From the NCBI GenBank assembly GCA_024711205.1, contig JANJTH010000354.1:1-36485 (forward strand): a DNA stretch of 36,485 nucleotides, written 5' to 3'. Shown here piece by piece: positions 34,399 to 36,485 of the stretch. The stretch's first letter is position 1. Each line of letters opens with the position of its first letter. The position numbers and the translations under genes are program-made. The notes under the pieces were generated by a model. It worked only from the letters and a program-made list of their open reading frames with translations, was not told the DNA's origin and did not search any database. This stretch comes from Planctomycetota bacterium. Lineage in GTDB: Bacteria; Planctomycetota; J058.

Positions 34399-34572
34399 GG
34401 CGCCCCTCGCGGCGGGGCTGGTTGTAGCACGCGGGGCCCGGCCGGCGGCCGGCCGCCGCCCCGCCGACCCGGCCCCTGGCCCGGGCGCGCGGCCCCCTTG
34501 GACGGCGCCCCGGGCGCTGCCAGAATCGCGCCCCCTGGCCCCGGCCCCCCGTCGGCCGCCCTGGAGGTCCCC

Positions 34573-36393
34573 GTGGCCCGCTCCCCCTTCGACCTCGAGC
34601 GCGTCGACCCGGACGCCCTGCGCCGCGTCGGCGCGACCCTCCGCGGGCTCGGCTACACCGAGGAGGGCGTCCGCGACCGGCTCGGCCTCCCCGACCTGGC
34701 CGCGCTCGGGCTCACGACCTTCCCCTACTACACGGGCTACCGGCTGCGCCGCCGCACGCCGCTCGACCTCGCGATCGTGCTCCTCCTGCTCCAGGGGACG
34801 GTCACCGACGAGGAGCTCGCGCAGGTCCTCGACGCCGACGGGCGCCGGGCCCTCAAGGCGGCCGGTGTGCTGGCGCGCGACCGCCGGGCGGGCACGGTGC
34901 GGGCGCGCACGAGCCTGTGGCCGATCGAGGACCGGCTCGTGTTCACCGACCACCGGCACACGGGGCACGACCCGTGGCTCGCGGCCCGCGCGCCCCGCGA
35001 CCCGGTCATGTACCTCGGCGCCGACACCTACTACCTGGCCCGCACGACCGTCCGCCGCCAGGCGAAGGCCGTGCTCGACCTGTGCCACGGCTCGGGCGTC
35101 CACGCCGTGCTCGCCGCGGCCACGGCCGAGCGCGCGGTCGGCGTCGACGTGAGCGCGCGCGCCGTCGCGTTCGGGCGGCTCAACGCCATGCTCAACGACG
35201 CCTGGAACACGGTGTTCCTCGAGGGCGACCTGTTCGGCCCGGTCGGCGGCGAGCGCTTCGACCTGATCCTCGCGAACCCGCCCTTCGTCGCCTCGCCCGT
35301 CTACGAGCTGACCTACCGCGACGGCGGCCCGAGCGGCGCCGACGTGCTCCGGCGGATCGTCGCCTCGCTGCCCGACTTCCTCGCCCCGGGCGGGCTCGCG
35401 CAGGTCGTCACGCACGTGGCCGAGCGCGAGGGCGAGAGCTACCTCGAGCGGGTCCGGCGCTGGCTCGTGGGCGCGAACATGAACATGCACGCGCTGCGCC
35501 TCGGCGAGGACGACGTCGTCGAGTACGCCATGGCGCAGACGCGCCGGGCCTTCGGCGAGCGCTGGGACCGCTACGGCAAGCAGCTCGTGGACTGGGTCAC
35601 GAACCTGCGCGCCCAGCGCTTCCACCGGGTCGTCGGCGTCGTGCTCAGCTTCGAGTGGAACGACGACGCCCCGCACCCGCCCTGGACGCAGGAGGACGAG
35701 GTCAAGCACCCGCCCCGGCACAGCGTCGCGCCCGAGCTCGCGCGCCTGTTCGCCGCGAAGAAGCGGGTGCGCCGCCTGCCCTCGCTCGCGGCGCTCGACC
35801 GCATGCGCGTCGGCGTCCCCGACGACCTCCTGCTCGTCGAGCGCCGCCGCCCGGGCGGCGGCCGGTTCGAGGTCAAGGACATCCGGGTGACCTTCCGCGG
35901 GGCGACCGTCTCGCCCGAGCTCGAGGTCAAGCCGCTCGTGCGCGACCTGCTCGAGCGCGTCGACAACCGCTCGACCGTGCCGCAGTTGATCGCGCGGCTC
36001 GCCCGCGACACGGGCCAGGCCGCCGCCGACCTCGAGGACCGCTGCCGGCGCGCGCTCGTCGTCATGTTCGAGCGCGGCCTCGTGACCCTGGACGAGGTGG
36101 GCGCGGCCGGCGCGGGCCCCGCCGGGGGCGACGCGGGCGACGCGGGCGACCTCGTGCGGTCGACGAGCGCGCGCCGGGCCGTCACGCTCCCGGCCGACGA
36201 CGCGGGGGGCATCGACCCGGCGCTCGCGCAGTCGCAGCCGGAGATCCCGGCCGTCCCGTTCGGCGACGACGCGGGCGCCCGCCCGCCGACCCCCCGGGAG
36301 GGCGTCCGGGCGGCCGGGGCCACCTCGGGCGAGGACGGGATCGCGCCGATCCGCCGCGGCGCGGACCCCGGGGCGATCTCGGGCGAGGGCTGA
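34573..36393 (+). CDS. Class I SAM-dependent methyltransferase with N- and C-terminal extensions
   Basis: 606 residues. An N-terminal domain of about 150 residues (LGYTEEGVRDRLGLPD, FPYYTGYRLRRRTPLD) resembles the DUF7059-type region of actinobacterial proteins of this layout. The SAM-binding motif VLDLCHGSGVHAV (167-179), the acidic VGVDVSARA, and the catalytic NPPF (235-238) in LANPPFVASP follow. NPPF/NPPY marks methyltransferases acting on planar nitrogens such as the glutamine amide (HemK/PrmC-like) or adenine/guanine N6/N2. A further domain (about 370-500) includes VKDIRVTFRG. The last 100 residues are Ala/Gly/Asp-rich, probably disordered. GTG 34573 has GGAGGT four bases upstream. The target is unknown, as no partner gene lies beside it. 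Confidence 0.85.
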   Translation: MARSPFDLERVDPDALRRVGATLRGLGYTEEGVRDRLGLPDLAALGLTTFPYYTGYRLRRRTPLDLAIVLLLLQGTVTDEELAQVLDADGRRALKAAGVLARDRRAGTVRARTSLWPIEDRLVFTDHRHTGHDPWLAARAPRDPVMYLGADTYYLARTTVRRQAKAVLDLCHGSGVHAVLAAATAERAVGVDVSARAVAFGRLNAMLNDAWNTVFLEGDLFGPVGGERFDLILANPPFVASPVYELTYRDGGPSGADVLRRIVASLPDFLAPGGLAQVVTHVAEREGESYLERVRRWLVGANMNMHALRLGEDDVVEYAMAQTRRAFGERWDRYGKQLVDWVTNLRAQRFHRVVGVVLSFEWNDDAPHPPWTQEDEVKHPPRHSVAPELARLFAAKKRVRRLPSLAALDRMRVGVPDDLLLVERRRPGGGRFEVKDIRVTFRGATVSPELEVKPLVRDLLERVDNRSTVPQLIARLARDTGQAAADLEDRCRRALVVMFERGLVTLDEVGAAGAGPAGGDAGDAGDLVRSTSARRAVTLPADDAGGIDPALAQSQPEIPAVPFGDDAGARPPTPREGVRAAGATSGEDGIAPIRRGADPGAISGEG

Positions 36394-36454
36394 CCCGGAC
36401 CGTGCGCGAGCCCGCCGCCTCGCTCCCCCGTGCGTGACGCGCGGGCCACCGCGC

Positions 36455-36482
36455 CGCGGGCGCGCGGGCCCGCGCGCCCGCG
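36455..36482. repeat. 28-bp perfect palindrome at the right edge
   Basis: The arms 36455-36468 and 36469-36482 (CGCGGGCGCGCGGG and its complement) are exact. It lies 62 bases after the methyltransferase stop and could be a transcript-end hairpin, but a T-tract, if any, would be outside the window. Confidence 0.7.
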
Positions 36483-36485
36483 CGC

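Noticed and set aside
1-36485. CRISPR arrays
   Set aside because: No regularly spaced direct repeats with unique spacers were seen. The repeats present are irregularly dispersed and much longer.

Overview
The window is about 36.5 kb of very GC-rich bacterial DNA. Hand counts give 46 G+C in 60 at 16801-16860, but only 31 in 60 at 16501-16560. The gene set points to a large-genome Gram-negative lineage of Myxococcota or Planctomycetota type: a Ser/Thr kinase with a long C-terminal extension, an Omp85-type barrel protein, an FHA-GAF-GGDEF protein, an archaeal/eukaryal-type ProRS, a huge RHS protein with DNRLRE-like and Ig-like modules, and a Y1 transposase with a long C-terminal extension. The phylum cannot be fixed from sequence reading alone.

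Left part (1-10555), housekeeping and signalling. On the minus strand lie leuS, proS and a kinase gene that runs off the left edge. A tRNA-Ala(GGC) gene with a clear promoter faces away from leuS. An outer-membrane barrel gene (minus) is followed by a diguanylate cyclase-like gene (plus) that overlaps mazG by four bases.

Middle part (10556-15238), accessory region. It starts with a candidate structured small RNA ending in a textbook terminator. Then come an Rpn-family nuclease gene, a Y1 transposase gene, remnants of two DDE-type transposases, and several copies of a dispersed repeat. Base changes in one arm of a hairpin in that repeat are matched by changes in the other arm.

Right-centre (15239-31618), minus strand. 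A 4908-codon secreted RHS/YD-repeat protein ends in a lower-GC C-terminal tip carrying HEFAH, a zinc-metallopeptidase signature. Two bases after its stop begins a six-helix membrane protein, the likely immunity protein; its last residues are encoded by a copy of the dispersed repeat. Upstream of the RHS gene is a membrane-anchored protein of unknown function.

Right end (31792-36485). Two plus-strand genes for exported proteins, one with a phage tail-collar-like domain, are divergent from the RHS unit. They are followed by an SDR oxidoreductase (minus) and a class I methyltransferase (plus).

The most noteworthy items are the RHS metallopeptidase/immunity pair, the structured repeat family that has become the 3' end of the immunity gene, and the putative small RNA downstream of mazG.
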